54,679 bases of DNA from an uncultured Streptococcus sp. (GCA_934196125.1 CAKPVT010000006.1:1-54679), one strand, 5' to 3'; positions 1-9,456 are shown, counted from the stretch's first letter. The notes: generated by a model not told the origin, from the sequence alone. Program-made: numbers and translations.

Positions 1-90
1 AAGGACTTAGTCCTGTGCAATACAGAACTAAATCCTTTCACTAATATTTTTTGTCCAACTTTTTGGGGTCAGTACAGAACCAAGGTTCAT
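1..90. other. Hairpin plus IS3-like terminal sequence upstream of pbp2B
   Basis: Bases 1-39 form an imperfect inverted repeat (AAGGACTTAGT pairing with ACTAAATCCTT), which could be the terminator of the gene left of the window. Bases about 50-76 contain TGTCCAACTTTTTGGGGTCA, which resembles the terminal inverted repeat of streptococcal IS3-family elements. No transposase is present, so this would be a leftover end. The resemblance is from memory and unverified. Confidence 0.35.
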
Positions 91-179
91 CTTTTTCTTT
101 ATTTTCAAGGGCTTTGTGGTGGGAGAAGTTTTCAAAATAAAAAAGGTCAAAGTTTTATATGCTGTGTGACTCTCTTTTA

Positions 180-200
180 AGCAAATTGTGATAAAATATA
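180..200 (+). promoter_or_regulatory. pbp2B promoter (extended -10)
   Basis: TG-A-TAAAAT at 189-197 matches the extended -10 form TGnTAtAAT. It lies about 30 bases before the pbp2B start. No convincing -35 is visible, as expected for an extended -10 promoter. Confidence 0.5.
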
Positions 201-228
201 ATTCAGAGCTTTTAATTGTGAGGAAAGA

Positions 229-2379
229 ATGTCAGTTAAGAAGAGATTGAGCAAATTAAGATTTGTCAAAAAAACAACTAAGACAAGCAAAACAACCGAA
301 ACAACTGAAAAAAAAGTACGTAAGTTCAAAATTGTTAAAAAGCCGACTAGTATGACAAAACGTATTTATTTGATTTTTTCAATTATTGTTGTCCTGTTTT
401 CAATTATCATTTTGAGATTGGCTCAGATACAAATTTTGAATAAATCATTTTATGACACTAAGTTGAATTCATCAACTACCTACAAAGTAACTTCGTCAAG
501 TCCGCGTGGACAGATTTTTGATGCGGCGGGAAACCTATTGGTTTCTAATAATGTTAAGCAGGTCGTTACTTTCACACGTAGCAATACCATTACCGCTGAA
601 GAAATGAAAAAACTTGCTAAGACTTTGTCAACTTTGGTAGATTTCACAGAGACAAACGTTACTACTCGTCAGAAAAAAGACTATTATCTAGCTGATCCTG
701 ATACTTATGCTAAAGTGGTTAAGAGTCTGCCAGATAAAGAAAAATATGATAATTACGGTAATAATTTAACGGAATCTAAAGTCTATGCAAATGCTGTAAA
801 AGCAGTGACCGATGATGAGATTAATTACTCTGAAGATGAATTGAAATTGGTATACATTTTTAGTCAAATGAACGCTGCTTCGACATTTAGTACAGTTAAT
901 TTGACGACTGGCGACTTAACGGAAGAACAAATTGCTTATATCACGGCTAATCAGTCTAAATTGTCAGGAATTTCAATCGCAACTGACTGGGACCGTGAAA
1001 CGCCAACGAGTTCCCTTGATTCAATTATTGGTACGGTTTCATCGAAAGACTCTGGTCTGCCAGCAGAAGAAGCAGATGATTACTTGGCAAAAGGTTATTC
1101 TTTGAACGACCGTGTCGGAACGTCTTATCTTGAAAAAGAATATGAAGAATACCTTCAAGGAACACACACTGTTCGTGAAATCACAACTGATAAAAATGGC
1201 AATGTGGTTTCAGATGAAGTGACAAGCGAAGGAAAAGCAGGGCAAAATCTGAAATTAACGGTCAATTCAGATTTCCAAGCGGGTGTTGAAAGTATTTTAA
1301 ATCAGTATTATAGTGCTGATATTGCTGCGGGCTATGCAACCTATTCAGAAGGAGCTTATGCAGTTGCCTTGAATCCGCAGACAGGTGCCATTTTAGCAAT
1401 GGCTGGACTTTCTCATGAAACAGGTTCGTCAACAACTACTCTTGATGCCCTTGGTACTATTAATGATATTTTTGTTCCAGGGTCAGTCGTGAAAGCTGCG
1501 ACAATTAGTTCAGGTTGGGAAAATAATGCTATTTCTGGAAATCAGGTTATTGCAGACCAATCAATAAACCTAGCTGGTTCACCAGCCATCAAATCTTGGT
1601 TCACTGGTAGTGGTGCAACGAATATTACAGCTGTCCAAGCACTTGAGTACTCTTCAAATACTTACATGGTTCAAGTAGCTCTTAAAATGATGGGGCAAGA
1701 ATATTATTCTGGAATGGCACTTGCCACAACTGGAACAAAAGAAGCTATGGAAGAACTTCGTGCTACCTATGCCGAATATGGTTTAGGAACAAGCACTGGA
1801 ATGGATTTGCCAGAAACAACGACTGGTTACCTCTCAGAAGATTACAGCCCTGGTAATGTTTTAACAGAAGCCTTCGGTCAGTACGATTCTTACACATCAA
1901 TGCAACTTGCTCAGTATGCTGCAACAGTCGCAAATGGTGGTAACCGTGTTGCGCCACACATTGTCGATAGTATCTATGATAATGATGGCACAACAGGACT
2001 TGGCAACTTGTCTAAAATGATTGATACTAATGTTTTAAACAAAGTTAATATTTCAAGCGATGAAATGGCTATTCTTCAACAAGGTTTCTATCAAGTGGTA
2101 AATAGTACAAGTGGTTATGCTACTGGTACTCACATGCGTGGAAATGTCACTATCGCTGGTAAAACAGGTACTGCCGAAACTTATGCTATTGACGCTAATG
2201 GTAATGCAGTGACAACAGTTAACTTGAGTGTTCTTGCTTATGATTACTCAAAAAATAATGATTCTAAAATTGCGGTTGCGGTTATTATTCCTCACTTAAC
2301 AAGTGATGAGAATCACCCTAACCAACTAATTGCGCGCGACATTATTAACTTGTACATGTCAACATACGCTAATAAATAA
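229..2379 (+). CDS. penA: Penicillin-binding protein 2B (class B, transpeptidase)
   Basis: Class B penicillin-binding protein that crosslinks peptidoglycan at the septum. It has a basic cytoplasmic N-terminus, one membrane anchor at about residues 45-65, a dimerisation domain, then the transpeptidase domain. The three active-site motifs are visible: SVVK with nucleophile Ser419 and Lys422, SSN at 475-477 and KTG at 645-647. At 716 residues it is slightly longer than the roughly 680 usual for streptococcal PBP2b, mainly in the N-terminal tail. ATG is preceded by aggaaag. recR follows 59 bp downstream, a conserved streptococcal arrangement. Whether motif neighbourhoods carry beta-lactam resistance substitutions cannot be judged without a reference. 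Confidence 0.95.
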   Translation: MSVKKRLSKLRFVKKTTKTSKTTETTEKKVRKFKIVKKPTSMTKRIYLIFSIIVVLFSIIILRLAQIQILNKSFYDTKLNSSTTYKVTSSSPRGQIFDAAGNLLVSNNVKQVVTFTRSNTITAEEMKKLAKTLSTLVDFTETNVTTRQKKDYYLADPDTYAKVVKSLPDKEKYDNYGNNLTESKVYANAVKAVTDDEINYSEDELKLVYIFSQMNAASTFSTVNLTTGDLTEEQIAYITANQSKLSGISIATDWDRETPTSSLDSIIGTVSSKDSGLPAEEADDYLAKGYSLNDRVGTSYLEKEYEEYLQGTHTVREITTDKNGNVVSDEVTSEGKAGQNLKLTVNSDFQAGVESILNQYYSADIAAGYATYSEGAYAVALNPQTGAILAMAGLSHETGSSTTTLDALGTINDIFVPGSVVKAATISSGWENNAISGNQVIADQSINLAGSPAIKSWFTGSGATNITAVQALEYSSNTYMVQVALKMMGQEYYSGMALATTGTKEAMEELRATYAEYGLGTSTGMDLPETTTGYLSEDYSPGNVLTEAFGQYDSYTSMQLAQYAATVANGGNRVAPHIVDSIYDNDGTTGLGNLSKMIDTNVLNKVNISSDEMAILQQGFYQVVNSTSGYATGTHMRGNVTIAGKTGTAETYAIDANGNAVTTVNLSVLAYDYSKNNDSKIAVAVIIPHLTSDENHPNQLIARDIINLYMSTYANK

Positions 2380-2388
2380 AAAAGAAGT

Positions 2389-2410
2389 TCGAGTCGGCAA
2401 AGGTCGGCTC
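2389..2410 (+). other. Hairpin between pbp2B and recR
   Basis: A 9-bp stem with G-T wobbles (CGAGTCGGC against GTCGGCTCG) sits in the 59-bp gap. It has no T-run, so it is unlikely to be a terminator; it may be an mRNA processing or stability element. Confidence 0.35.
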
Positions 2411-2438
2411 GTGACTTTATCAGAAGAAAGGAGAAACA

Positions 2439-3035
2439 ATGCTTTATCCAACACCGATTGCAAAGCTAATTGATAGTTTTACAAAGTTACCCGGAATCGG
2501 GATTAAAACGGCGATTCGTTTGGCCTTTTACACGATTGGCATGTCTGACGAAGACGTAAATGAATTTGCTAAAAACTTGTTAGCTGCAAAACGTGAATTA
2601 ACTTATTGTTCAGTGTGCGGGAATTTGACTGATGAAGATCCTTGCCAAATTTGTAATGATCAGACACGTGATTGTTCAGTGATTTTGGTGGTTGAGGATT
2701 CAAAAGATGTCTCTGCCATGGAAAAAATCCAAGAATATCACGGACTTTATCATGTCTTACACGGACTTATTTCACCGATGAATGGTGTCGGTCCTGATGA
2801 TATTAATTTGAAGTCATTGATTACACGTTTGATGGATAGTGAGGTTAGTGAGGTTATTATTGCAACCAACGCCACCGCAGATGGTGAAGCAACATCTATG
2901 TATATCTCACGTGTCCTAAAACCTGCAGGAATCAAAGTAACACGCTTGGCTCGTGGATTAGCGGTAGGTTCAGATATCGAATATGCCGACGAAGTCACCC
3001 TACTTCGTGCCATAGAAAACCGAACAGAATTGTAG
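2439..3035 (+). CDS. recR: Recombination protein RecR
   Basis: RecR loads RecA onto single-stranded gaps together with RecO. The 198-residue protein has the usual order: helix-hairpin-helix at about 17-30 (LPGIG), a C4 zinc finger with Cys57, Cys60, Cys69 and Cys72, then a Toprim domain (VVEDSKD at about 85) and a C-terminal Walker-like segment. ATG is preceded by aaggaga. It probably shares the pbp2B transcript and is followed by its own terminator. Confidence 0.97.
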   Translation: MLYPTPIAKLIDSFTKLPGIGIKTAIRLAFYTIGMSDEDVNEFAKNLLAAKRELTYCSVCGNLTDEDPCQICNDQTRDCSVILVVEDSKDVSAMEKIQEYHGLYHVLHGLISPMNGVGPDDINLKSLITRLMDSEVSEVIIATNATADGEATSMYISRVLKPAGIKVTRLARGLAVGSDIEYADEVTLLRAIENRTEL

Positions 3036-3043
3036 GATGTAAG

Positions 3044-3068
3044 AAAAGCAGCGTGAAGCTGCTTTTTT
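3044..3068 (+). terminator. Intrinsic terminator after recR
   Basis: AAAAGCAGC-gtgaa-GCTGCTTTT followed by a T-run; 9-bp perfect stem. Confidence 0.9.
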
Positions 3069-3273
3069 GCTTGTCACTTTTTCTATCATCTGATGTTTAA
3101 ACTTGTTTGAAAGGAAGCTTCTTTTGTGGTATGATAAGTAGGAAATTGTAATAGAAAAGGAATTGAACTTGAGTTGGGTTTGGGGTTGTTTTTTGGTTCA
3201 TGCTCGGCTTGCTGAAAAATGTATTAGGTGACCTTAACTTGGTATCTTTTTTCTGTTCAGGTAATTAAAGTTT

Positions 3274-4320
3274 ATGGCAAAAGAAACGCTTGTTTTACTT
3301 TATGGTGGACGTTCTGCGGAGCGTGAGGTATCTGTTTTATCAGCTGAGAGTGTCATGCGTGCGATTAATTATGACAAATTCTTTGTGAAAACTTACTTCA
3401 TCACACAATCTGGTGATTTTATTAAGACACAAGAATTTTCAAGCAAACCAGCCGATGATGAAAAGTTAATGACTAACGCTACTGTTGTTGAAAGTCAAAA
3501 AATTAAACCAAGTGATATTTATGAAGAAGGAGCAGTTGTTTTCCCTGTTCTTCATGGACCAATGGGAGAAGACGGTTCAATTCAAGGCTTCCTTGAAATT
3601 CTTAAAATGCCTTACGTTGGAACTAACATCTTGTCATCAAGTGTTGCCATGGATAAAATTTCAACAAAACACGTTCTTGAGTCTGCAGGTGTACCACTTG
3701 TTGCTTACGTGACTTATGTTGAAGGGGCTGACCTTGAAAAAGCGGTTGCTGAAGTAAATGAAAAATTGACTTATCCAGTCTTTATTAAACCAGCCAACAT
3801 GGGGTCTTCAGTAGGAATTTCAAAAGCTGATGATGAAGAGGTGCTCCGCTCAGCTATTGACCTCGCCCTTAAATACGATAGCCGTATTCTTATCGAAACT
3901 GGTGTCAATGCGCGTGAAATCGAAGTTGGGATTTTGGGAAATGCTGACGTGCAAACAACATTACCTGGTGAAGTGGTTAAAGACGTTGCTTTCTATGATT
4001 ACGATGCTAAATATATCGACAATAAAATTACTATGGATATTCCAGCGCATATCGATAGCAGCATTATGGAAGAAATGCGTGACTATGCAACAACAGCTTT
4101 TCGTGCTATCGGTGGCTGCGGTTTGTCACGTTGTGATTTCTTCTTGACAGAAGATTGTCATGTTTACCTTAACGAATTGAACACAATGCCTGGTTTCACA
4201 CAATGGTCAATGTACCCACGTCTTTGGGAAAACATGGGACTTGCTTACCCAGATTTGATTGAAAAATTGGTTGAATTAGCTAAAGAAATGTTTGAAAAAC
4301 GCGAAAGCCATTTGATTTAA
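3274..4320 (+). CDS. ddl: D-alanine--D-alanine ligase
   Basis: ATP-grasp ligase that makes D-Ala-D-Ala for the peptidoglycan pentapeptide, the substrate later added by MurF. At 348 residues it is full length. Visible signatures are the N-terminal LYGGRSAEREVS, the HGPMGEDGSIQG loop, KPANMGSSVGIS in the ATP-grasp fold and NELNTMPGFT near the C-terminus. The 205-bp gap after recR has TATGAT at about 3131 but no clear ribosome site immediately before ATG, so translation may be weak or the 5' end complex. The Tyr/Phe type was not assigned. Confidence 0.95.
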   Translation: MAKETLVLLYGGRSAEREVSVLSAESVMRAINYDKFFVKTYFITQSGDFIKTQEFSSKPADDEKLMTNATVVESQKIKPSDIYEEGAVVFPVLHGPMGEDGSIQGFLEILKMPYVGTNILSSSVAMDKISTKHVLESAGVPLVAYVTYVEGADLEKAVAEVNEKLTYPVFIKPANMGSSVGISKADDEEVLRSAIDLALKYDSRILIETGVNAREIEVGILGNADVQTTLPGEVVKDVAFYDYDAKYIDNKITMDIPAHIDSSIMEEMRDYATTAFRAIGGCGLSRCDFFLTEDCHVYLNELNTMPGFTQWSMYPRLWENMGLAYPDLIEKLVELAKEMFEKRESHLI

Positions 4321-4330
4321 AAAAGAAGCT

Positions 4331-4376
4331 GCACTCCAAAAGTTAGACAATAAATCTAACAATTGGGGTGCTTTTT
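4331..4376 (+). terminator. Terminator after ddl built from an imperfect long inverted repeat
   Basis: GCACTCCAAAAGTTAGA pairs imperfectly with TCTAACAATTGGGGTGC and is followed by Ts. The arms look like IS terminal repeats, so this may be a co-opted mobile-element end. Confidence 0.7.
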
Positions 4377-4386
4377 AGATATGAAT

Positions 4387-4420
4387 AACCTCAGAGATGG
4401 GATAACTCTCTGAGGTTTTT
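4387..4420. terminator. Terminator between convergent ddl and folT
   Basis: AACCTCAGAGA pairs with TCTCTGAGGTT (11 bp) and is followed by Ts on the + strand. It sits directly beyond the folT stop and may serve both directions. Confidence 0.7.
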
Positions 4421-4423
4421 GAT

Positions 4424-4981
4424 TTATAAATTAGCAAGCTTGCGTAGTTCAGGGATGCGCTGCAACCTTGGAACAACAAGCATGATGATGATAATACGAA
4501 TTGGAATTTCAAAGATTTTTAACCAGCGTCCTGCTAGATATTGTGCCCAAAATGGAACGTAAAAATAAATCTGAACAAGCAGTGGTGTGAAGATAAAAGT
4601 GCTAATCAGCATGGTAACAAGTACTGCCAGAGTGACGTGAAGCCAATCTTTTTTATTTGACCATTTGAGCTCTTTTCCATAGAAGAAAAGTCCATAAAAA
4701 AATCCTTGAACAGCTTCCATCAAAGTCCACCAGATGATGAAGTTTCCTTGACCGCTTAAGAGATTATCAACGACATCAAGAATGGCAAAACTAATAAATC
4801 CCCAAATAGGACCAGCAACCATTCCGATAATGGCATTAACAATAAAAGTAAAGCTTATGACCAACTGTTCTGGAATGACTGGAATAGAAAACTTTCCAAC
4901 AATGAAAGCCAGTGCAATTAGCGTAGCTAGGATCACGAGGCGCCTTGATGTGATTTTTGGTGTTTGAAAAATGTTTTTCAT
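4424..4981 (-). CDS. folT: Folate-specific ECF transporter S component FolT
   Basis: Substrate-binding membrane subunit that works with the shared EcfA/A'/T energising module to import folates. The 185-residue protein is mostly hydrophobic with about six membrane segments and opens with a short basic stretch (MKNIFQTPK, then SRRLVILATLIALAF). I placed the start at 4981, not the longer reading frame to 5092, because aaaaggagc lies just upstream and because the region beyond it is a tetrahydrofolate riboswitch. The folate assignment rests largely on that riboswitch; the protein alone would only say ECF S component. Confidence 0.92.
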   Translation of the reverse strand: MKNIFQTPKITSRRLVILATLIALAFIVGKFSIPVIPEQLVISFTFIVNAIIGMVAGPIWGFISFAILDVVDNLLSGQGNFIIWWTLMEAVQGFFYGLFFYGKELKWSNKKDWLHVTLAVLVTMLISTFIFTPLLVQIYFYVPFWAQYLAGRWLKIFEIPIRIIIIMLVVPRLQRIPELRKLANL

Positions 4982-5009
4982 TTTTTGCTCCTTTTTACAT
5001 TTGAAAACT

Positions 5010-5120
5010 AGAGCTGTTAAAAAATAACAGCGGATGCAATGATTCACCGCGCAAATTGCTTCGTTGTGTGACAACATCCCATTCACACACACTTAACGCG
5101 AATCATCTACTCTGTGCAAA
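5010..5120 (-). promoter_or_regulatory. Tetrahydrofolate (THF) riboswitch controlling folT, with Shine-Dalgarno switch
   Basis: The minus strand from about 5120 to 5027 reads almost base for base like the known streptococcal folT THF riboswitch: AGAGTAGATGATTCGCG, then GTGTGTGAATGGGATG, then GGTGAATCATTGCATCCG. P1 closes by ACAG (5115-5112) with CTGT (5030-5027). The same CTGT can instead pair in GCTGTTA/TAACAGC (5031-5025 with 5019-5013). The released GCTCT (5014-5010) is complementary to the ribosome site GGAGC (4991-4987). That gives a plausible ligand-bound OFF, ligand-free ON translational switch. An extended -10 (TGGTACAAT) lies at about 5146-5138. Confidence 0.93.
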
Positions 5121-5175
5121 ACAAGCTTTGCAATTACATTGTACCATAAAAATCCCTGCATGATTGCTAAAATGT

Positions 5176-5183
5176 GGTATAAT
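5176..5183 (+). promoter_or_regulatory. murF promoter
   Basis: TGGTATAAT ends at 5183, an extended -10. The murF start is 40 bases downstream with aaggat as ribosome site. Confidence 0.6.
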
Positions 5184-5222
5184 AAAAGGCGTTGACACTA
5201 GATTTTTAATGAAGGATTCAAT

Positions 5223-6587
5223 ATGAAATTAACATTGCATGAAGTCGCCAAGGTTGTTGGCGCTAAAAATACTATTTCGGAGTTTGATGACGTTCCCCTG
5301 CGACAAATTGAATTTGACAGTCGTAAGATTGAAAAAGGGGATTTATTTTTACCATTAAAAGGTGCGCGTGATGGGCATGATTTTATTGAAACTGCCTTTG
5401 AAAATGGTGCTGTTGCGACTTTTTCAGAACGTGAAGTAGCTGGTCATCCATACATTTGGGTTGATGATTGCCTAGAGGCTTTTCAAGCGCTAGCTAGCTA
5501 TTATCTTGAGAAACAGCGTGTTGATGTTATTGCTGTGACAGGGTCAAATGGTAAAACGACAACCAAAGATATGATTGCTGCGGTTTTATCAACAGAATAC
5601 AAGACTTATAAAACACAAGGCAACTACAATAACGAAATTGGTTTGCCATATACAGCACTTCATATGCCAGATGATACGGAGAAAATTGTCCTTGAAATGG
5701 GGCAAGATCATATGGGTGACATTCATCTGTTGTCAGAACTTGCAAAACCACATATCGGTGTGGTGACTTTGATTGGTGAAGCCCATTTGGAATTTTTCGG
5801 TAGTCGTGAGAAAATCGCAGAAGGTAAATTGCAAATTGTTGATGGCATGGATTCAGATGGCATTTTGATTGCGCCAGCTGACACAATCGTTGATTCTTAT
5901 TTACCTGAAAGCCAAATGGTTATTCGTTTTGGTGATGGCGCAGAAATTTTTGTGAAAGATTTGCAAGAAAGTAAGGAATCGTTGACCTTTATGACAAATG
6001 TGATTGACCGTCCAATCACCCTACCTGTGCCTGGAAAATACAATGCGACTAATGCCATGGTGGCAGCTTATGTTGGTAAATTATTAGCCATTTCTGATGA
6101 CGATATTGTCGAGGCTCTTGAGACAATCAAATTAATGCGCAATCGTACGGAATGGAAAAAAGCAGCCAATGGTGCTGATATTTTGTCAGATGTTTACAAT
6201 GCTAATCCAACGGCAATGCGCTTGATTTTAGAGACATTTTCTAAAATTCCTGCCAATGAGGGCGGTAAAAAAATCGCTGTGCTTGCTGACATGAAAGAAT
6301 TGGGTGAGCAATCTGTTGAGTTTCATAAACGCATGATTATGAGCTTGTCACCTGAAACATTAGATACACTCATTTTCTATGGGGAAGATATTGCCGAGTT
6401 GGCACAACTTGCTAGTCAAATGTTCCCAATTGGAAAAGTTTATTATTTCAAGAAAACAGCTGACGAGGATCAATTTGATGCCATGCTTGAAACTGTTCAA
6501 AAAGTAATGCAATCAGCTGACCAAATCTTGTTGAAAGGTAGCAACTCAATGCGGTTATCTAAAGTTGTTGAAGCACTGGAGGAATAG
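5223..6587 (+). CDS. murF: UDP-N-acetylmuramoyl-tripeptide--D-Ala-D-Ala ligase
   Basis: Adds D-Ala-D-Ala (product of the neighbouring ddl) to the UDP-MurNAc-tripeptide, the last cytoplasmic step of peptidoglycan precursor synthesis. The 454-residue protein has the Mur ligase layout: N-terminal UDP-binding domain (FDSRKIEKGDLF at about 31-43), ATP-binding P-loop GSNGKTT at about 107-113, then the C-terminal domain (ADMKELG at about 355). It carries its own promoter even though ddl is nearby, because divergent folT separates them. Confidence 0.97.
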   Translation: MKLTLHEVAKVVGAKNTISEFDDVPLRQIEFDSRKIEKGDLFLPLKGARDGHDFIETAFENGAVATFSEREVAGHPYIWVDDCLEAFQALASYYLEKQRVDVIAVTGSNGKTTTKDMIAAVLSTEYKTYKTQGNYNNEIGLPYTALHMPDDTEKIVLEMGQDHMGDIHLLSELAKPHIGVVTLIGEAHLEFFGSREKIAEGKLQIVDGMDSDGILIAPADTIVDSYLPESQMVIRFGDGAEIFVKDLQESKESLTFMTNVIDRPITLPVPGKYNATNAMVAAYVGKLLAISDDDIVEALETIKLMRNRTEWKKAANGADILSDVYNANPTAMRLILETFSKIPANEGGKKIAVLADMKELGEQSVEFHKRMIMSLSPETLDTLIFYGEDIAELAQLASQMFPIGKVYYFKKTADEDQFDAMLETVQKVMQSADQILLKGSNSMRLSKVVEALEE

Positions 6588-6599
6588 ATTACTGTGGAG

Positions 6600-7757
6600 A
6601 TGTTAAGGTTAAAGGAAGTGTTGAGGACTTAAGAATCATTTGCAAGGTTTCTTTATCGAGCTTTGTATTTTCTTGAGTTTTGTTTGCTATTTCTAGCTTG
6701 GTTCTTGAAACGTTAACCGTTTCCTCCACCGTTTTTCTTATTGGTGTCAAGTCTTGCCATTATTGGCGGATTTGCCATGTATTTGTGGAGTTTTTGGCGT
6801 TCAGGTTGGTCGATAGAGAAGATTTTAGCAGGGATTTTTGCGCTAGCTTTCTTGATTTTATTGCCAATGTCTAATTATCTGGAAACAAACGTTGATGATT
6901 TATCCATGGTTACCTTGTTTTTGTTATCAGCGAGTGTTGATAAGGACGATGAGCGGTTGATGACAGCGATTTTCTACTTCAAGCTGATTGTAGCAATCTT
7001 AGTGCTCTTTGCTTACAATAGTCATATTATTTCTGATATGACCATGTATCGAGCTGACAAAGATTTGATTAGGCATTCTTATGGTTTTATGCACCCAAAT
7101 TCTTTGGGAATGTATCTGGTTGGTTTGTTATTTGATTTTTCCTTGGTTAGAAAGAGCTGTAAAGCTAGAGCAGGACTGGTCATGTTGCTTGTTTCTTTGT
7201 TGATTTTTGCGATTACCGATTCAAAGACAACATTTTTAATTGCTGGGGTCATCATTCTTTGCTATTTTTTGAAACCATTATACTAAAGTATCAGGTTTCT
7301 GGTTCTGTGATTATTCCACTGGTGATTGTGATGTTTGATGTGGGGCTAGGGCTTCCATACTTCTACAATGGTGATAGTAGCATTTATGCAATATTGAATC
7401 ATTTGTTTTCAGGAAGATTGAATATCGGACATACGTATTTACAGCATTTCGGTGTTGAGTGGTTGCCACGAAATATCCCAACTTTTACCGAAATAAATGG
7501 GTATCCGATGTACGATGATAGTTTTTATATTGATTCATTGTTACGTCAGGGAATTTTTCTATTTCTACTGTATCCAATTTTTATTATTGCACAGTTGAGA
7601 GGGAAAAAACTGACACTATTCCATCCATACAATGTTCTTTTTGATAACTTTCTTTATCAATATCATGGAACACTATGGTGGCAGTCTTTGTATGTGTAGT
7701 ATTCTCTTAATCAATTATTTTGCGGTTTCTGAGGAGAACACCGTGGGGAAATATTGA
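6600..7757 (+). pseudogene. Decayed Wzy/O-antigen-ligase-like polysaccharide polymerase
   Basis: The region encodes a polytopic membrane protein in pieces across different frames. It opens with MLRLKEVLRT from 6600, then a stop, then ESFARFLYRALYFLEF, a shift into TVSSTVFL near 6716, another near 6745 into VSSLAIIGGFAMYLW, one near 7270 and a last near 7630 giving FFLITFFINIMEHYGG and ending at the TGA at 7757. Conserved-looking islands (SYGFMHPNSLGMYL, TDSKTTF) resemble polysaccharide polymerases or ligases. At least four lesions make it non-functional. It sits directly behind murF. Confidence 0.8.
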
Positions 7758-7782
7758 AATAGAGCCCACTTTTCGTTATAAT

Positions 7783-7816
7783 AATAGAGTTATGAGTCCC
7801 ATGACTCTATTTTTTG
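7783..7816 (+). terminator. Strong terminator upstream of prfC
   Basis: AATAGAGTTAT pairs with ATGACTCTATT (11 bp, one G-T) around a 7-base loop and runs into six Ts. TATAAT at 7777-7782 directly abuts it, so any transcript from that box would begin inside the hairpin. Confidence 0.75.
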
Positions 7817-7907
7817 TATGGCAGAAAAGGAGTGGACCAATGTAGTCACTAAAGATTAGGTGATACGTTTATATAAAGAAGATAATTAAGATTAATAAGG
7901 AAATAAA

Positions 7908-9452
7908 ATGACAATTCAAGATGACATTAAAAAACGTCGTACGTTTGCCATCATCAGTCACCCAGATGCTGGTAAAACGACAATTACAGAACAATTACTT
8001 TATTTTGGTGGAGAAATTCGTGAAGCTGGTACTGTTAAAGGTAAAAAAACAGGGAACTTCGCAAAATCTGACTGGATGGATATCGAAAAACAACGTGGTA
8101 TCTCCGTTACTTCATCAGTGATGCAATTTGATTATGCTGGAAAACGTGTCAATATCCTTGATACACCAGGGCACGAGGACTTCTCTGAAGATACTTACCG
8201 TACTCTTATGGCGGTAGATGCTGCGGTTATGGTTGTCGATTCTGCCAAAGGTATCGAAGCACAAACGAAAAAACTGTTTGAAGTTGTTAAACACCGTAAT
8301 ATTCCAGTATTTACTTTTATCAACAAGCTTGACCGTGATGGTCGTGAACCACTTGACCTTTTGGAAGAATTGGAAGAAGTGCTTGGTATTGCAAGTTATC
8401 CAATGAACTGGCCAATCGGTATGGGAAAATCATTTGAAGGGCTTTACGATTTGTACAACAAACGTTTGGAACTTTACAAGGGGGATGAACGTTTTGCAGC
8501 ACTTGAAGCTGGTGATGAATTATTTGCTAACAACCCGTTCTACCAACAAGTTTTGGAAGATGTTGAATTGTTAGAAGAAGCAGGAAATGAATTTTCAGAA
8601 GAAGCTATTTTGTCTGGTGATTTAACACCAGTATTCTTCGGTTCTGCCCTTACAAACTTTGGGGTGCAAACTTTCCTAGATACTTTCTTACAATTTGCGC
8701 CAGAACCCCATGGACATAAAACAACAGAAGGCAATGAAATCGACCCTTACGATAAAGATTTTTCAGGATTTGTCTTTAAAATCCAAGCCAATATGGACCC
8801 ACGACACCGTGACCGTATTGCTTTCGTGCGTATCGTTTCAGGTGAATTTGAACGTGGCATGAGCGTGAATTTAGCACGTACGAAAAAATCAGTGAAATTA
8901 TCAAACGTGACACAATTCATGGCAGAATCACGTGAGAATGTTGAAAATGCCGTTGCAGGTGATATTATCGGGGTTTATGATACAGGAACTTACCAAGTTG
9001 GGGATACGTTGACAGTTGGTAAAAATAAATTCGAATTTGAACCACTACCAACCTTCACTCCAGAATTGTTCATGAAAGTTGCTGCTAAAAACGTCATGAA
9101 ACAAAAATCATTCCACAAAGGCATCGAACAATTGGTGCAAGAAGGAGCAATCCAATTGTACAAGAACTATCAAACTGGTGATTACATGCTTGGTGCTGTT
9201 GGTCAGTTGCAGTTTGAAGTGTTCAAACACCGTATGGAAAATGAATACAATTCTGAAGTTATCATGACTCCAATGGGTAAAAAGACTGTTCGTTGGATTA
9301 AACCAGAAGATCTTGACGAACACATGTCATCAAGCCGAAATATTTTGGCTAAAGACCGCTTCGATCAACCTGTTTTCCTTTTCGAAAACGACTTTGCACT
9401 TCGTTGGTTTGCGGATAAATACCCTGAAGTTGAACTAGAAGAAAAAATGTAA
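7908..9452 (+). CDS. prfC: Peptide chain release factor 3
   Basis: Translational GTPase that ejects RF1/RF2 from the ribosome after peptide release. The 514-residue protein has the G1 loop SHPDAGKTT at 17-25, switch region GISVTSS at about 64-70, G3 DTPGHE at about 85-90 and G4 NKLD at about 139-142, followed by the beta-barrel and C-terminal domains. Length is standard for the family. Ribosome site aaggaaat precedes ATG. It is monocistronic, flanked by terminators. Confidence 0.96.
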   Translation: MTIQDDIKKRRTFAIISHPDAGKTTITEQLLYFGGEIREAGTVKGKKTGNFAKSDWMDIEKQRGISVTSSVMQFDYAGKRVNILDTPGHEDFSEDTYRTLMAVDAAVMVVDSAKGIEAQTKKLFEVVKHRNIPVFTFINKLDRDGREPLDLLEELEEVLGIASYPMNWPIGMGKSFEGLYDLYNKRLELYKGDERFAALEAGDELFANNPFYQQVLEDVELLEEAGNEFSEEAILSGDLTPVFFGSALTNFGVQTFLDTFLQFAPEPHGHKTTEGNEIDPYDKDFSGFVFKIQANMDPRHRDRIAFVRIVSGEFERGMSVNLARTKKSVKLSNVTQFMAESRENVENAVAGDIIGVYDTGTYQVGDTLTVGKNKFEFEPLPTFTPELFMKVAAKNVMKQKSFHKGIEQLVQEGAIQLYKNYQTGDYMLGAVGQLQFEVFKHRMENEYNSEVIMTPMGKKTVRWIKPEDLDEHMSSSRNILAKDRFDQPVFLFENDFALRWFADKYPEVELEEKM

Positions 9453-9456
9453 TAAT

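Noticed and set aside
2750..3013. Antisense ORF in recR
   Set aside because: Shadow of the coding frame, no start signals or recognisable domains; the same applies to most antisense ORFs in the window.
4982..5092. N-terminal extension of folT
   Set aside because: The sequence is riboswitch expression platform; the ribosome site is directly before 4981.
7777..7782. TATAAT as the prfC promoter
   Set aside because: A transcript from it would start inside the adjoining terminator hairpin; more likely chance or a minor start.
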